This document shows, in pieces, positions 32,251 to 44,631 of a DNA stretch of 64,000 bases. Made by a program: the position numbers and the translations under genes. Under the pieces are notes generated by a model. It did not search any database, was not told where the DNA came from, and saw nothing but the letters and a program-made list of their open reading frames with translations. The stretch is taken from assembly GCA_947579665.1 (NCBI GenBank), contig OX388347.1:39626943-39690942 (forward strand), written 5' to 3'. The stretch's first letter is position 1; every line of letters starts with the position of its first letter. Source of the stretch: Sympetrum striolatum (taxonomy: Eukaryota; Arthropoda; Insecta; Odonata; Libellulidae).

Positions 32251-33715
32251 ATTCGTGTACTGACACTAGTGAGCATCATTTTGCATCATTCGCAATCAAA
32301 TTCCATAAGCATCTCCCGATGCTGAATCACCACTGATAACCAATAATCTCGGAGTTGGACCGCACTTCGGCGAAAGGGTCCCTGGCATCTTTATCCGAAT
32401 CGATAAAGGGGTGAAGAGACAAAAGTGCGAACGAACTGTCTTTTCTCCGCGGAAGAGGAATTGCATTATCCCCTCAAAGAGCGAGATTAGTTTCGTTCAG
32501 TTCTGGCGATAGAATGGATCGTATGGATCCAGCTATTCAATGGACGGGAGTTCGGCGAAAGTAACGGCGGGAGAGAATGGGAAAGCTTGAGAATGGAGGC
32601 AGAGGAGAATGGCATGGGAGAAACTCGGTAAGAGGATGAAAACACTGTTGCTTGGAGGAAAACTTGAATGGAACTCACACGCACCCTATCATAACACGCA
32701 TACACTTCGCTCCTTTCCTCAAAACGTTCGATATCTATAGCCCCGTGGGAGACGTCTCCAGTCTTTGGATCAACGAACACGAGGTCGACTTATCCTCTCA
32801 AGCACAATGGATTGCGTAGTAATAACAATAATCAGTATTGAATATCTTTTGCGCATATAATACGATCGATATACATAACGGTATAGTGCACTTGTGTAAC
32901 CTTTCTATGATCTACCGTAAGGCATGTTGAACGACTGTGGTTAATTCCGCAATGAGTTCAGAGTTAGGTATAAGGCGGTCTTAAAAAGGTAAATAAAATC
33001 CCTAAAAGCTAAAGATGATTTATTATACTAAAACAGTATTAATCTACCATAGGAATATTTACAGATAATTACAGTTGTGGTTAGGGATACTCGAGGCAGT
33101 AAGCAAAGTTCTGTAATAAAGTAAAATAAGTATTTTTCCGTTTTTTATTTGCGTAGAATATGTTTTCACTATTTTCTCTATTATTTCACTATTTACGTGG
33201 AATATAATATTTTGAGATTAAAAGCTAGTCTGAGATTGCGTTAACATTCAGGGAAAGTACACTTCCGGAAGACATAACCGATATCAAGCGATCCTCCTTC
33301 TACTTAGCCTGATAATGAGTGTAAATTAAGAGAATTAGATGCTATGGCAAGTCGTTTAAATATTCGTTCTTTTCGCGAACGGTGCGCGATGATAGCAGTG
33401 TAAAACAGTATTCCAAAGCCTGGTGTTTACTTCCCCATGCCACACGCCGAAAGACTGGTGGTAGGTTATGAATGTAGATGATTTTTACAGGGCTCAAATT
33501 ATATTAATGAATTTCGTTTTAGTCTCTTTAGTGCAGTTATTGAGTAACTTATTCTCATTGGGTAATAATTCTCTGAGTGTTGCAAAATTTTCTTCCTTAT
33601 AGATTTGATGAATTTTCACATCCCTCTGATCTATCTATTACTACCTAACTACCTTTGGAAGGAAGCCTTACATAGACTATAGGTAAACTAATTAGGTAAT
33701 TATCTTCATTAGCCA
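32251..33715. other. Non-coding stretch
   Basis: Positions 32330-32790 have more G+C and CpG than their surroundings but no recognised coding sequence. The rest is AT-rich. Confidence 0.45.
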
Positions 33716-33759
33716 ATGATCATCATAATGTAGTATGATCATCATAATGTAGTATGATC
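33716..33759 (+). repeat. Two exact 19-bp tandem units
   Basis: The unit atgatcatcataatgtagt occurs at 33716-33734 and 33735-33753 without differences, and the start of a third follows. The perfect identity suggests a recent slippage event. Confidence 0.9.
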
Positions 33760-33957
33760 TATAAACGAGCACGTATATATGTATAAATATAAATGCACTT
33801 GTGTGACTCAAGCAGAAAATATTGATGCATGCCCGAAAACTTAAAACGCACGTTGTAGCAAGAAAATTCGCAGGCTCCTCGGTGACCTTTTTATTTTTCT
33901 ATTCGAAATCAATTGCTTTCCTGTCTTTATACATACATACATGGAAAAATTTTTAAT

Positions 33958-34175
33958 CGTAGAAATTTGGACTAAGAAGTTTCATCTTCCATTTGACCCG
34001 TTTTTTACAAAATACATAAAAACAACAATATAAAATAAATAATATACAGAAAATTTAACAAATAATGTGTCAATGAAAAGGAAGTATGAAAAAAGAATGG
34101 TTTTGGGGGAAAAGAATAAACTGTGATAATTTTGATAGCAGCATAAAACATTTCCACGCCCACAAAGAGAAGGGG
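33958..34175 (-). repeat. Retroelement 3' tail family, copy 5
   Basis: The tail box is reduced to gtttcatcttccatttgacc. About 190 bp further on, ccacgcccacaaagagaagg then ggtgaaaaca resembles the stem-loop block of the copies at 21281 and 44642, without its outer stem. Confidence 0.4.
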
Positions 34176-34271
34176 TGAAAACATACAAAATGTGCATGAA
34201 AATTGAGAGATAAATTATAACGTAGAGGGTGATAAAAATCACATAAGGTATTTATATATACTATATATGTA

Positions 34272-34356
34272 CAGGTATGTGCAAAAAAACTTTAAAGTCC
34301 CGCGGGCTATATAAGGTTAAGTTTTAGGATTAATGCTTTTTTTTTGCACATAGCTG
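34272..34356. mobile_element. Tc1/mariner-type mini-element
   Basis: The left end caggtatgtgcaaaaaaac matches the reverse complement of the right end, cagctatgtgcaaaaaaaaa. The 85-bp unit is flanked by TA at 34270-34271 and 34357-34358. There is no coding capacity. Confidence 0.75.
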
Positions 34357-34520
34357 TACATGGAAAGGTGAACTTTGTCGTTGATAGCCGAACAAAAATT
34401 CTCTAGTCAGTGCGTATTATGAACTTCTCGGTTGGTTCTTGGCGCTTTCTTTCTCTCCGTTGTGTATTGCGGAGTTATCTTACCCTACCAGGAAAAGTGT
34501 CCTCTTTATCGAGGATCATT

Positions 34521-34549
34521 GCGAGTGTCCGCTATCTACGGACACTCGC
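34521..34549. repeat. Perfect 11-bp stem, 7-nt loop
   Basis: The arms gcgagtgtccg and cggacactcgc enclose ctatcta with no mismatch. The GC-rich stem stands out in AT-rich DNA. It could act as an RNA or DNA hairpin, but nothing links it to a transcript. Confidence 0.7.
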
Positions 34550-34619
34550 CTTTTGCGATTATCGGCCTTTATTAGAAGTGAACACTGCAAGCGTAGATAA
34601 GCGTACATCTCTCGCACAC

Positions 34620-36600
34620 CACTTGTAATGTTCACGCCCTGAGGATACTCGTCGATGTCCGTTTTAGGCTTTAGAGTGAAGTTAATGAGTGATTACTTTC
34701 ATTGATTTATAGATCTTTCATTACTACAATCTTTTAATCCGTATGGATTTTTTGTATTTTCCCGAAATATAAGCTGCAGTAGCAATGCAGATCTCTTTTT
34801 GACTACCACGATTGTATCGTATTTATCGTTTTCGTGTATTTGATGTGATGCTATATTTTAATAGCAGGAAATATTTAAATTTAGTCTTCAAAGTAATTTT
34901 ATAGGAAACAAAAATTGCTGAGGAAGGCCAATGAAAATGTGATTCAAAGGCGAGTTAGGTTGGAGATAAGCGCTCTTTTTAGCCTTTTCTTTAGTAATCC
35001 TTCATTAATATGTATTTTTTGTATTTTTCCGCATTCTTTTTTGGTGGATATTCGAATTATTAAATGTTTTAGCAGAATGCGACTCTTATAATTTATAGTT
35101 ACTTAGTGAGGTGATATTTCAAACTCCGATCTCCAGGTGCCAAATAAACCTTCAGTAGATTTGTAGTTATGACTGACGTGTGAATTTCTGAAAATTTCAT
35201 TAATAGATATTTGCGTTTATTAGTTTTCATTTAAAAGTATCTTAAGCGAGTTTCAATACGAGTACGATACGAGCGAGTTTTAATAACATGGATACGTTCA
35301 ACTCACAAGGTAAATGTTGTCAGTAAATTTCCATGCGTAAGTAAATTAACATCACTCCCTATAGTAAAGATTTGCAAATGAGGAGTTCCACTGCAGTATG
35401 TAAAAGTATTGGCAAAGCTAAAAATGTTAAGAGAGACGGTTTATAAGTGATTTTGAATGTGAATAGTTTGTCCGATTTTTATTTTATCTCCACTCAAGCG
35501 GCCGAATCTTAAGATCGTTCAATATCATCTCTGAACAGTGGAGAAATCCTGTTTCATTTCTTAGTTATTGTTAAGACATATTGTTATGAGATATCAAAAA
35601 CAATTAAGAAAGATCAGACTTTATTTAAAATGATTATATTAAGTAATTATTCATGCAAGTAGAAGTTTTCTAAAATAATAAAATACTTAATAGAAATATT
35701 TAAATTATGACCGATGCAATTTAAAATTCAATATTGAAGCTTTCCTAGCTTGTGTTACCCTTAAATGGATTGGATAGAAGAAAAGACGTTTAGTTTCAAT
35801 CTCGACCGAATAAGGACGTTTTATTATTATTATTATTATTAATTGTTTCCCGTATAGAGGCTGCGTTGGCAAATTCTCTAAAAAAAATTCAGTTTACCTA
35901 AATTTATTTCTGATTAAAATCACTCGATATGGTTCCGTTACTACCCAACTGCGTATGCTCCTCGCCAAATAATTACTAAATTATTCGTGCATGCTCTCAG
36001 AGGTTTGCAACCCATCAGGTAACGAGTGGAAGGGGGAGAAGCAATCAAGGTTATAGGACGCAGGGGATATATCCCTTGATAAACGTGGTTGTGGCGGTGA
36101 CATTTACCTTTGTATCCAACGTATCTCGCAGGATATTATCGCCCCATACCGCTCAACATCTGTTGTGCAGGTTAGGAAAGCATTTCCCAACCGCAGTTGC
36201 TGGGATGAGTAACTCGCTCGTTTAACTATGACCAAAAATACGTTGGAAATCCGGGAATCTATACGCAATAATATTATTGTACCTCCGTTTGAAGTGCTTA
36301 AAGTCAAAATGAATCACTACCATTAATTATGGGTAATACTATCCATATTTAATAATAATATTAATATACCCTATGTTTCCGCGGATAAGATAATCTTTAG
36401 ATAAGACAAGATATGAATTTTCGTCAAATTTTTATAGTGTTAGCAGATATCTGTTCTATAAGACGACCCCCAAACTATCAACGGTCTATGAATTTTCGAA
36501 TAGTTTATATCAGTGATCATCATCTGGATAATAATATTGTATAGCTTATTCGGAATTATGCCCTACTTGTAATTTTTCGAACGAACGAATTTTCCCAAGA
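34620..36600. other. AT-rich non-coding stretch
   Basis: Apart from the tail copy at 35767-35844 I recognise nothing. Near 34630-34655 the minus strand (tatcctcagggcgtgaaca) resembles the core of the repeat at 1126 and 1903. Confidence 0.45.
35767..35844 (+). repeat. Retroelement 3' tail family, copy 6, with (TTA)n
   Basis: It reads ggattggatagaagaaaaga, then cgtttagtttcaatctcgac, then cgaataaggacgtttta, and ends in about eight TTA repeats. It is a clear full-length tail terminus. Confidence 0.7.
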
Positions 36601-36609
36601 AAAAACGGA

Positions 36610-36800
36610 CTTCAAAAAAGTACATTTACATTTACATTTTAACCCTGAAATCCACCACTGACGCTTGGCCCCTGTCGGTGTAAAAACACCGACATCCCTA
36701 ACTAACCTGAAGAGCTATTAGCTTCTCTAATACTTCGCGGGAAAAACGACCAAAAGTAACTATCTGTCCTGGCCATTACTTCCCTGTATCGCTCTTTTGT
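36610..36800 (-). repeat. GTAAAT-tailed retroelement 3' end
   Basis: The minus strand ends with tttcagggttaaaatgtaaa, then tgtaaatgtac, a direct-repeat tail like the one at 14985-15060. Just upstream is a perfect 9-bp stem (tgtcggtgt, loop aaaa, acaccgaca; 36673-36694). The block gcgggaaaaacgaccaaaag and tggccattacttccctgtat is one I recall from dispersed arthropod repeats. The coding part is not visible. Confidence 0.4.
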
Positions 36801-36989
36801 TTTCTACCGAAGATCGCGTAATTTTATAACTGGGATAACAATATCAGTTATCTCCTCCCCGAAATCAGTAGTGATAAATTTATCAATAAGCTTCTGTCGA
36901 TATTCAAGTACTGCAAACATTCGCCTTGATTCGAGAATTTGGGTAATAACTTTGACAATCAGTAGCTCAGTAAACATAACTTTTAATAT

Positions 36990-37052
36990 AATAAATGGAG
37001 CACCAAAAACCATCAAAGAACGATATTGATGGTTTTTGGTGCTTCATTTATT
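36990..37052. repeat. 27-bp near-perfect hairpin, 9-nt loop
   Basis: The arm 36990-37016 (aataaatggagcaccaaaaa then ccatcaa) pairs with 37026-37052 at 26 of 27 positions. The loop is agaacgata. The high arm identity suggests a young palindromic repeat or selection on the structure. Confidence 0.8.
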
Positions 37053-37271
37053 CCATATTTCAACCATTAGTGGCCTTCCATTTTTATACAACTTTTAATA
37101 GTAACTTATTTTAATATTGATTTATTAATATTTCATATCTAAATAGATTTACATACATTGGTATTTGATTTGCTTTATTTTATACTGGTTTCAATTTATA
37201 TCATTTTTTTATCTGTCCTGTAACACGACCCCAGATTTTGGGGGTCTCTTTTATAATTTAACTATCGTCTT

Positions 37272-37375
37272 ATAATAATAATAATAATAATAATAATAAT
37301 TTATTCATCACAAAAAGGTAATACTGCCCTATTACATGTGGTATAATATACAAAAATAAAAATAAATAAAATACA
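37272..37375 (-). repeat. Retroelement tail subfamily B, (TAA)n, copy 1
   Basis: A (TAA)n run at 37272-37300 is followed by tttattcatcacaaaaaggt, aatactgccctattacatgt and ggtataatatacaaaaat. Its reverse complement recurs at 46186-46275 with about six differences in 90 positions. The tail runs to the left, so the element is on the minus strand. Confidence 0.8.
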
Positions 37376-37695
37376 TAAATATCACAAAAAAAACATTAGA
37401 AAAAAAGAAGACAAAAAATATACAAAAACAGAATTTAAAAAATAACATAAAAATGGAATTGGACAGAATATACAAGAAAGTAAGAAAAAAATGAAGAGGA
37501 CAAAGTTGTATATAATTTCTGTAGAAATGTACGGTAATTATTAGAAACTTAGTAATGTTGATCAAACCAATTGATTATTATTGATGATAGTTAATGCGAT
37601 TATCAACCTTGCTAAGAGCTTAAATTGGAGTCATAAAAATCTGTCACTTACAAAACTTTCCCCGGATATTTAACGAATTTTCGGCTTCAAACAGC

Positions 37696-37718
37696 TAATT
37701 GTAGTTAAACTACAATTA
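37696..37718. repeat. Perfect 11-bp palindrome, 1-nt centre
   Basis: The arms taattgtagtt and aactacaatta flank a single A. Confidence 0.65.
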
Positions 37719-39374
37719 AATGACATATGATGACAGTGAAACTGGAGAACCTCAATAGAATTTTCTCAATATCATGCGGTTTAAAATAATATCATTCCCC
37801 TGAAATTAGACCACCTCTCTATCGTACAAACATCCTGTATTTTCGCTTTACTATAATATTTTCATTGCTAACTCTGGTAGTCACTCGTACGCAAACGAAT
37901 ATATCTAAATATATTCATAGTAAAAAAATAACATGCAAACTGATAGACAGGCAGATCCGTTTACGAGAAAAGTTTTAGTCGTTGTTTCAGTGATATCGGT
38001 GTCCACGCTAACGACTCGAGCGGGCCGAATCAGCTCGCACAAAGACAACGGGAAGCTGACTCTGCCCTTTTGAGGGGTTTTAGGGAGTAGGTCGGACACC
38101 GCTGTCACCGTATGATGGACTATTTATATTTTTAAAAATTCGGTCGCAAAAATGAGATTAAAGTTTCGTTTTTAGGGTAGATTCCTATCAGCTTTTGTTC
38201 CACTTCAGCTATTACGTTATTGATTTGAAAACGTGAAAGTCATAAGAAAGAATTCACCAAGGGGCTGCATAGAATTGGTGGGAGGTTCGTGACTTCTACT
38301 CTTTTAATCGAAACAAGAATAATTTTCATGGTCAAAACGTTTTGAATTTTCAATTATATTTATGTTTTTATAGGATATATATTCGTTTCTGAGATCATCA
38401 TTCATCTACGAAACTTTTTTTAAAATCGGTAGGCCATTTTTTAACAATCGGACCACGTTTTGTTGGCCGTGTGCTGTTCAACCCTGGTCTATTTCGCATT
38501 TTTAGAATTGGCATGAAATACTTGCGTGCTCTATCAAATTTGAGTGAGAGAGATTTTACCACTCTAAGAATTTGTGTACAATTTCGAGACATTTATTTCC
38601 AATGCTAGTAGTCTTAAATTGTTAAATTCTATTTTATAGCTCACAGGTCTGTGAGAATTAAATACGAGTTTTTAAATCTCCAAGATCTACATCCTTCACT
38701 CAAATAAATGTTAACAGTGGCTCAAGTAGTTACCGAGAAATAGCTATGATTGGGAGACTGATTCGAAATATCTAGTCACTGTTGCAATATTGGTATAGAA
38801 TGTTACTTATTCACTTCTGCATAATCTGGTGATTTTTTCAGAATGAGCATTCAACTTTTGAAGTATAAACAAAATGTAGAGCATCAGTCAGCGTTTCACA
38901 AATTTTGAGCTTTTTTTCTACCCATTTTGCAAGAAATGGGTTCATAAGTTAACCGAGTTTATTCTCAGGGAAGTGGTAGTCGAAAGTATGAGTAAAAGTT
39001 AGTACAAACATAATCTCACCCGGTGGAAATATTGCTGCAAATACTTTTTGCATTAATTTTACAACAACTACGTAACATAATAATAAATGTATGAAGTTAA
39101 AAAGTTTTTTTCCATAAATACCAAACTGAAACCATATTATTCTGTAGTGAGATTTGAAACACTTTATGCAGCTGAATGTCTTACATTGAATAAAAGGGTT
39201 TGAGGGAAAAATTGCAAATTGAAGAGAGGGAGGTCTTTAGAGGATTTTCAGGTTCAATCGAAGACGATGGACCATATAGGAAGACACACTCATGAGCTTT
39301 ACTCGGGAAATATAAGGATTATGATAGAAAAAGAGAAATTTAGCGTACATCTCGTAAGAATTGCAGACACGAAA
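37719..39374. other. Non-coding stretch
   Basis: No recognised gene or repeat. A 67-codon minus frame at 37905-38108 lies in a slightly CpG-richer patch but shows no motif. Confidence 0.45.
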
Positions 39375-39375
39375 T

Positions 39376-39501
39376 TAACCGGTAGTTGAACAAGGAGTAA
39401 AAAATTGTGACATGACTGGGACTCCTTGTTCAACTTTGGGTTTAAAGCGCACGCATCCTCGTGCTAAGTAAAATTTCATCATGAAGTTCTTAACCGGTAG
39501 T
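39376..39501. repeat. 15-bp perfect hairpin between short direct repeats
   Basis: The arm agttgaacaaggagt (39384-39398) is perfectly complemented at 39421-39435 with a 22-nt loop. The phrase ttaaccggtagt occurs at about 39376 (running into the left arm) and again at about 39490. Confidence 0.65.
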
Positions 39502-40316
39502 ATTTGAAAGTACTTATTGCAAAGAAATGAAAAGACAAGGGTTCATAGTTCGTAAATGTGAGAAAGGACGTGTGAAAAATAGGAGTTGCTTGGGAGACGA
39601 TGGACGGACGTGACATATTCAGAAGCAGAGTGGTTGGTTTCCGGACCCTTTATGGAGGAATAATCAAAGAGGGGGAGGACATGGTCACAAGATGAAAAAA
39701 GGAAACCCAGCAGAAAAATTGAGTATTGGAAAAAAGAGGAAGAACACAGAAAGAAAAACAGTTAAATCAACCTGGTATGTAGTTCGCTCAGTCAAAGAAG
39801 AAGATGGTATACTTTTCTTATCCGCTATATATTGCACCACCCGGGAAAGCTAACCGTATTTACTGGTAGTACTGATGCATCACGTTGTGGTCTAATATGT
39901 GGATGAAAATGCGAAGGAAATATAGAGAATCTAACGTGAATTGGCGTAAAACAGAACTAGAGAAAATTTTTCTTTTTTGATAGAAATTTTTAATTTACAT
40001 CTGCAGCGTTTCCGGATCTTACTGTCTATGAAGTCTTCAGCCTAGAATTGAACCTCATTCCCTCTGTCATTGGCTATCAAGGGCGAGAAGAGGGGAATGA
40101 TAATTGATTGACAAGACGAGGAGTGAGGTAGTTTGCATTTCAAATTTAGTCAGAATGCTATATATCGAGCAGGCTCAGTTAGTCTCAAGGACAGATGGCA
40201 ACGATATCTTTCTCTACATTGAACAACTGGCAAAAACAGTATTTCAAAGATCTACGTATGTATATATATATAACATTAATATTTAACCTCGCCCATTAAC
40301 TGCATTATATACAAAC

Positions 40317-40740
40317 TACGCATATTTACAATGAAAACAAACATAACTCTCGAAAAAATCTAAAACCACTACAAACAACATAAGTGTAGTTTTTAAACTA
40401 ATGCGGAAATGAGTAATTTTGTCAAGGGGTGTTAATATTATTTCAAGGAAAGTTCATTTTTATGTTACTTACTGATATGATCTGTATTTTATACGTGAGG
40501 CTTCTGTGGAATTAATCGAGCTAGTAGTAAAACGCACATTTACAATTTAAAAAGGGCTATAATTCACAAAAATCTACAACCACTACAAACACCATGTGCG
40601 TTTAGCAATTAGCTAAACTAATTCACCAGAAGCCTTACATATAAAAATATCAGTACGAAGCAGAAACAATGAAATTTCTTTGAAATAGCATAAACACCCC
40701 TTGACAATATAACTTATGTATAATAATCCTTCAAATAGCG
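40317..40740. mobile_element. Large fold-back (inverted-repeat) element
   Basis: The segment at about 40417-40540 is complemented by 40601-40718. Matching blocks include tgtcaaggggtgtt with aacaccccttgaca, aggcttct with agaagcct, and aaacgcacat with atgtgcgttt. A 60-bp loop separates the arms. A ~85-bp direct repeat also occurs at 40317-40408 and 40533-40622 (aatctaaaaccactacaaac against aatctacaaccactacaaac). Combined inverted and direct repeats without coding potential fit a Foldback-like or composite MITE. No target duplication could be fixed. Confidence 0.7.
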
Positions 40741-42073
40741 CAAACACCATTTTTCTCGTACCTAAATAGCTTTTATTCCTCATTCCATGAATAAAACAGA
40801 GAAAAGAGTGACTGAAAGATACAATTTTCTATATCGTGTATCAAAAATCAAATGAAATAATATTCCATTCACCAAGATAAGGTATCAGAACCATGCATAT
40901 TATAATAGCTTCAGAAGAGAAATATTTTTCAAAGGGATGCTTTTGTCTCTATACAATTTTTATCCCTTTCCAGAAAAAAAATAACCACCGCGCCACAGAC
41001 TATAACAGTCAGCAGTCGAAAAGTTGCTTTCGGTCGTAGAAGATACTCTGCTTGGGAAAGGGGAAGTTAAGATAGAAAAGGAAATTCTCGCTTGGAGAGA
41101 GCTCGTCAATGCCGGACGTGAGATGAATGGGACGTGAATATAGAGGAATCCCATGGGAGGACATAACTGAAGATGAAAGGCCGAAGAAGAAGAGGAAAAA
41201 ATAATTGATTAAGGGGCGTCAACCATGGAGCGAGTCGATTATGCACCCTTTTCCACTCGGGTGGACAAACTTGAAGAGAAAGGAAGATTTATATTTTGAA
41301 ATAGAACTTACGGACCGCCATCTCCTCTATTCAGCCCGATATCCTTTTCATTATTCAATCGCAGAACTTTTTCGAAGCTTTCCGAAGACCAGGTGGTGAA
41401 TATTCATCGTTGCCGACTGTGTTGACCTCCTCTCTGATATAGAAATCCACTTGACGGGAGACCCTTTTTCGCCAGCGTGAGAAAATGAATGCAATCGGCG
41501 GAAAAAACGTGAAATTTTGATTAATTTCGATTTTTATTGGTATGCGCTAGCTTCATGCTGAATTCAGTGAAACAGAAACTGATCCTGAGATGTAAGTTCC
41601 AAAAACACTACTCCAAAAAAAGTGGGATTGTGCTTCATCTGGATGTGCACTAAATACTTGATTCACTTGGGAATCTTGGCAGTTTGGTTGCTGACAAAAT
41701 GGCTCATTCTGCGAAGTGATTGTAAGATAATTTGTTATGCGAATGCGATAATTTTAGTGAGGATTATTTATACTTTACATTATTAAAACGCAGACAACGT
41801 ATAGATGTCTCACAAATTAATTTCTTTGATTAATACTCGTATAGAAAATAGCGTAGATAGGTAAATAAGGAAGGTGGTGAAAACGTAATATTATTATAAT
41901 ATCAAGTTTTGATTTTTTGGCTGTTGGAAGCAATTCAATACACTGCGGTGAAATGATTAAATTTGACTAAAATATTAACTAAAAATAAAACTATTTGAAT
42001 TTGACTAAAAATTAAACATTCTTCGTAAATTACGTTTCATTTAAATCATACACTTATGTGTGAAATTAGACCA

Positions 42074-42205
42074 ATGGGGCTCCAGAATAGCCAAGTGAGT
42101 TGCGCCTTCGGCTTTGATGAAAGCGGTCGCGGGTTCGATTCTCTGTGGGAGCATTTTAGCGAAATGACCTCACATGGCGAAGCGCTTGTAATCATACTGC
42201 TACAG
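42074..42205 (+). repeat. tRNA-derived SINE, copy 7
   Basis: The head gggctccagaatagccaagt then gagttgcgcc contains the A-box. The B-box lies in cgcgggttcgattctctgtg. The body runs gcgaaatgacctcacatggc then gaagcgcttgtaatcatact, with a degenerate tail. Confidence 0.8.
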
Positions 42206-42360
42206 CTAGCAGGCCAATATGAAATTTTAGAAGAAAATTGTTTTTCTATAGCTAACCAACGAAGAATGAAGTATTAGACATTGGAATCCATTGTTTGGGC
42301 CGTGACTTCGTGGTACGAATCCCTAAAGAACCAAGAAAAAGTCAAACTTTTACACACTAC

Positions 42361-42462
42361 AATTTTTATTAGAAAACGCTTCAACTCCTTGAGGGAAACA
42401 AAGTCTGTGGTAACTAATACTGACTCTAGGAGTTGAAACCATAGTCCTTTAATAAAAAATAT
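42361..42462. repeat. Imperfect inverted repeat with TTGAAAC motif
   Basis: The left side aatttttattagaaaacgct then tcaactcct is mirrored by aggagttgaaaccatagtcc then tttaataaaaaatatt. Each arm shows a GTTGAA[AG]C stretch followed by AATAAAAA. Confidence 0.5.
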
Positions 42463-44631
42463 TGCGATCTGTAAAAAAATTAACGTTTTCTTCCTCCTGA
42501 TGTAATAGATTGAAATTAATTTAGACTTTATTAAGACGATAATCTATAATTCGTCAAATCAAGTTAATTAATAATCAATGGGAATTCGGAATAAAGAGCT
42601 TTAAAAATTTTGCAAGAATTACACATACCATTCGATAGCAAGAGAAAAAGCTTATACTCTCTTTGATATATCACTAAAGAAAAACCATATCTTTACGTAA
42701 TGATGAGAAAAATAGTAATCTGAGGAATTGGAGAGAATGGATCTCCAATGATTTTACACAGTTGCAAATTCTTTGAAATTCTTATCTCGACTTCTTTGAG
42801 GAAAGAGATGTTCAGTGGGTTGATTGTAAAGAGACCCGATCAATTCCAACCATCATGAAGTTGATAGCAGACGGAATTTTAACTGTCTTCATTCCTTAAT
42901 GCGAGGTCTTAGGGAGGAAAAGCCCAATTCATCCCTTTCAAAGGAGGGCCTTCAGTACTTTGCCGGTCGAAAGTATCTATAAAGAAAGTGATTTGATAGG
43001 AAAGCTTTTTGTATGACACGAAGAGGTATCTTGGGTGACTCTAACGTCGATATCATCGATTCTCCTTGGATATTTGAATTGTGAAATGCGATATTGATAT
43101 CTTGGCGAGGTATATGGATAATCCAAGAGCTATAAAGAAAAGAGTGTCCATTTTAAGCTTCTTGTGTTTTAACAGCGTGTTTTCCGAAGGGCTTAATTGA
43201 GGATTGAGTTTAATTAGAGGACTTTCTTGGAAATTCGGCTCCGTAAGTTTCGATACGTTAAACTTCGCGTTAATTCCTCGGTCCGTTTTAGTTCCGTGGC
43301 GAGACGTAAGACTTCCATTGGAGCTAATGTCGTTTCGTTCTAATTCCAGCAGTTAAGTAGGAAATACGAAATAGACCGTTCGAAAGTGGGTCAGATCGAT
43401 CGACCCTCCCAACAAAGTAGAAACTTGGAAAGATCTTCTAAGACTTCTTCCATAGACGTGGAAAACGATATCTGATTTCGAAGTGGAGCGATCTGATATA
43501 TAGGTCGCATAGTCATTTTTATTATTTTTTAAGTTAATCTGACAAGTTTAGTACGAACTAATGGATTTTGAAATTAGAAGTCATAACGCGACATATCACT
43601 ATTTAAGTATTTGATTTACTTTCGATATTTAGAAATCTAAAGTTGGGATAGTAATAATAATAATCAACAATCGAATGATAGAGGAAAGAATACAGAATCT
43701 TGTTGTTGGGCAAATAAAAGTACTGTTACTTGAGATAAATACTAGAATTACAGATTTTCTGTCCCTTAATCTATGTCAGAAATAGAAAAATAATTTCGTA
43801 TTTACTATGAAAAATTTCTGAAGGAGAAAGTTGAGAACTATGTGATCTTATATCCAATTAATATGCAGCATCCTTTAGTTTTTATATCAACTGATGCTTT
43901 ATTCTGATCATTAAGAATTATTAATTAGAGCACGATAAGGAGATTCTGATAAACATCGATCAAATTTTAGAGCATCGTATTCCCCCCATTAATGCCAATA
44001 ATTACATTCTGTTATTCATGGAATATTAATTTCAATTCATAGAGAATTAAAGTAATCATGTACGTATCATGAGATGAAAAAAACATGCCATTTATCATAG
44101 GTGAATATTTGATTCACATTTTGAGGGAACCTGAATCTTTTGGTCTTATTTCAAGCAATATTAGCATGTTGCAACAAAAATCGCATTGGAAATTTCAGAA
44201 AGAGAAATTGGTTATCTGGGATAAGTAATTTTACAAACGTCTTATTTTTTTAGTCCTTATCGCAATTTATTAAGCCGTAATAAATAAGATATGTGTAAAA
44301 ATAGATTGTGTTTTAATTTTCTTTTACTTTCGCACTTTGATCTATATATAACTGGAACGTTTTGAATATAGTGGTCACTTTAAATCTTAATTAACGCCGT
44401 AATTTGGTCTTTGTGCAATTTAGTGTTAACTAAAATTTAGAATAAATAAAATATATAAAAGTATTTGGTGGTTGGAAATAGTGGGAAGATTTAGATAATG
44501 CACAATTTGTACATTGGAATCCCATCTTTATTAAAAATGACTAAAGGTATTGAGTTTAATATTAAAAAAAGCAAAAAGAAAGAGTAAAATGTGGGAACAG
44601 ATCTTTGCAACTGAAGGTTGACAAAGAAAAA
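42463..44631. other. Non-coding stretch
   Basis: AT-rich and single-copy in appearance. Positions 43180-43400 have fewer repeats and more CpG, but no frame or motif identifies a gene. Confidence 0.45.

Noticed and set aside
37272..37300. (TAA)n run as an independent microsatellite
   Set aside because: It is the tail of a retroposed element, because the same run follows the same 90-bp sequence at 46186-46275 on the other strand.
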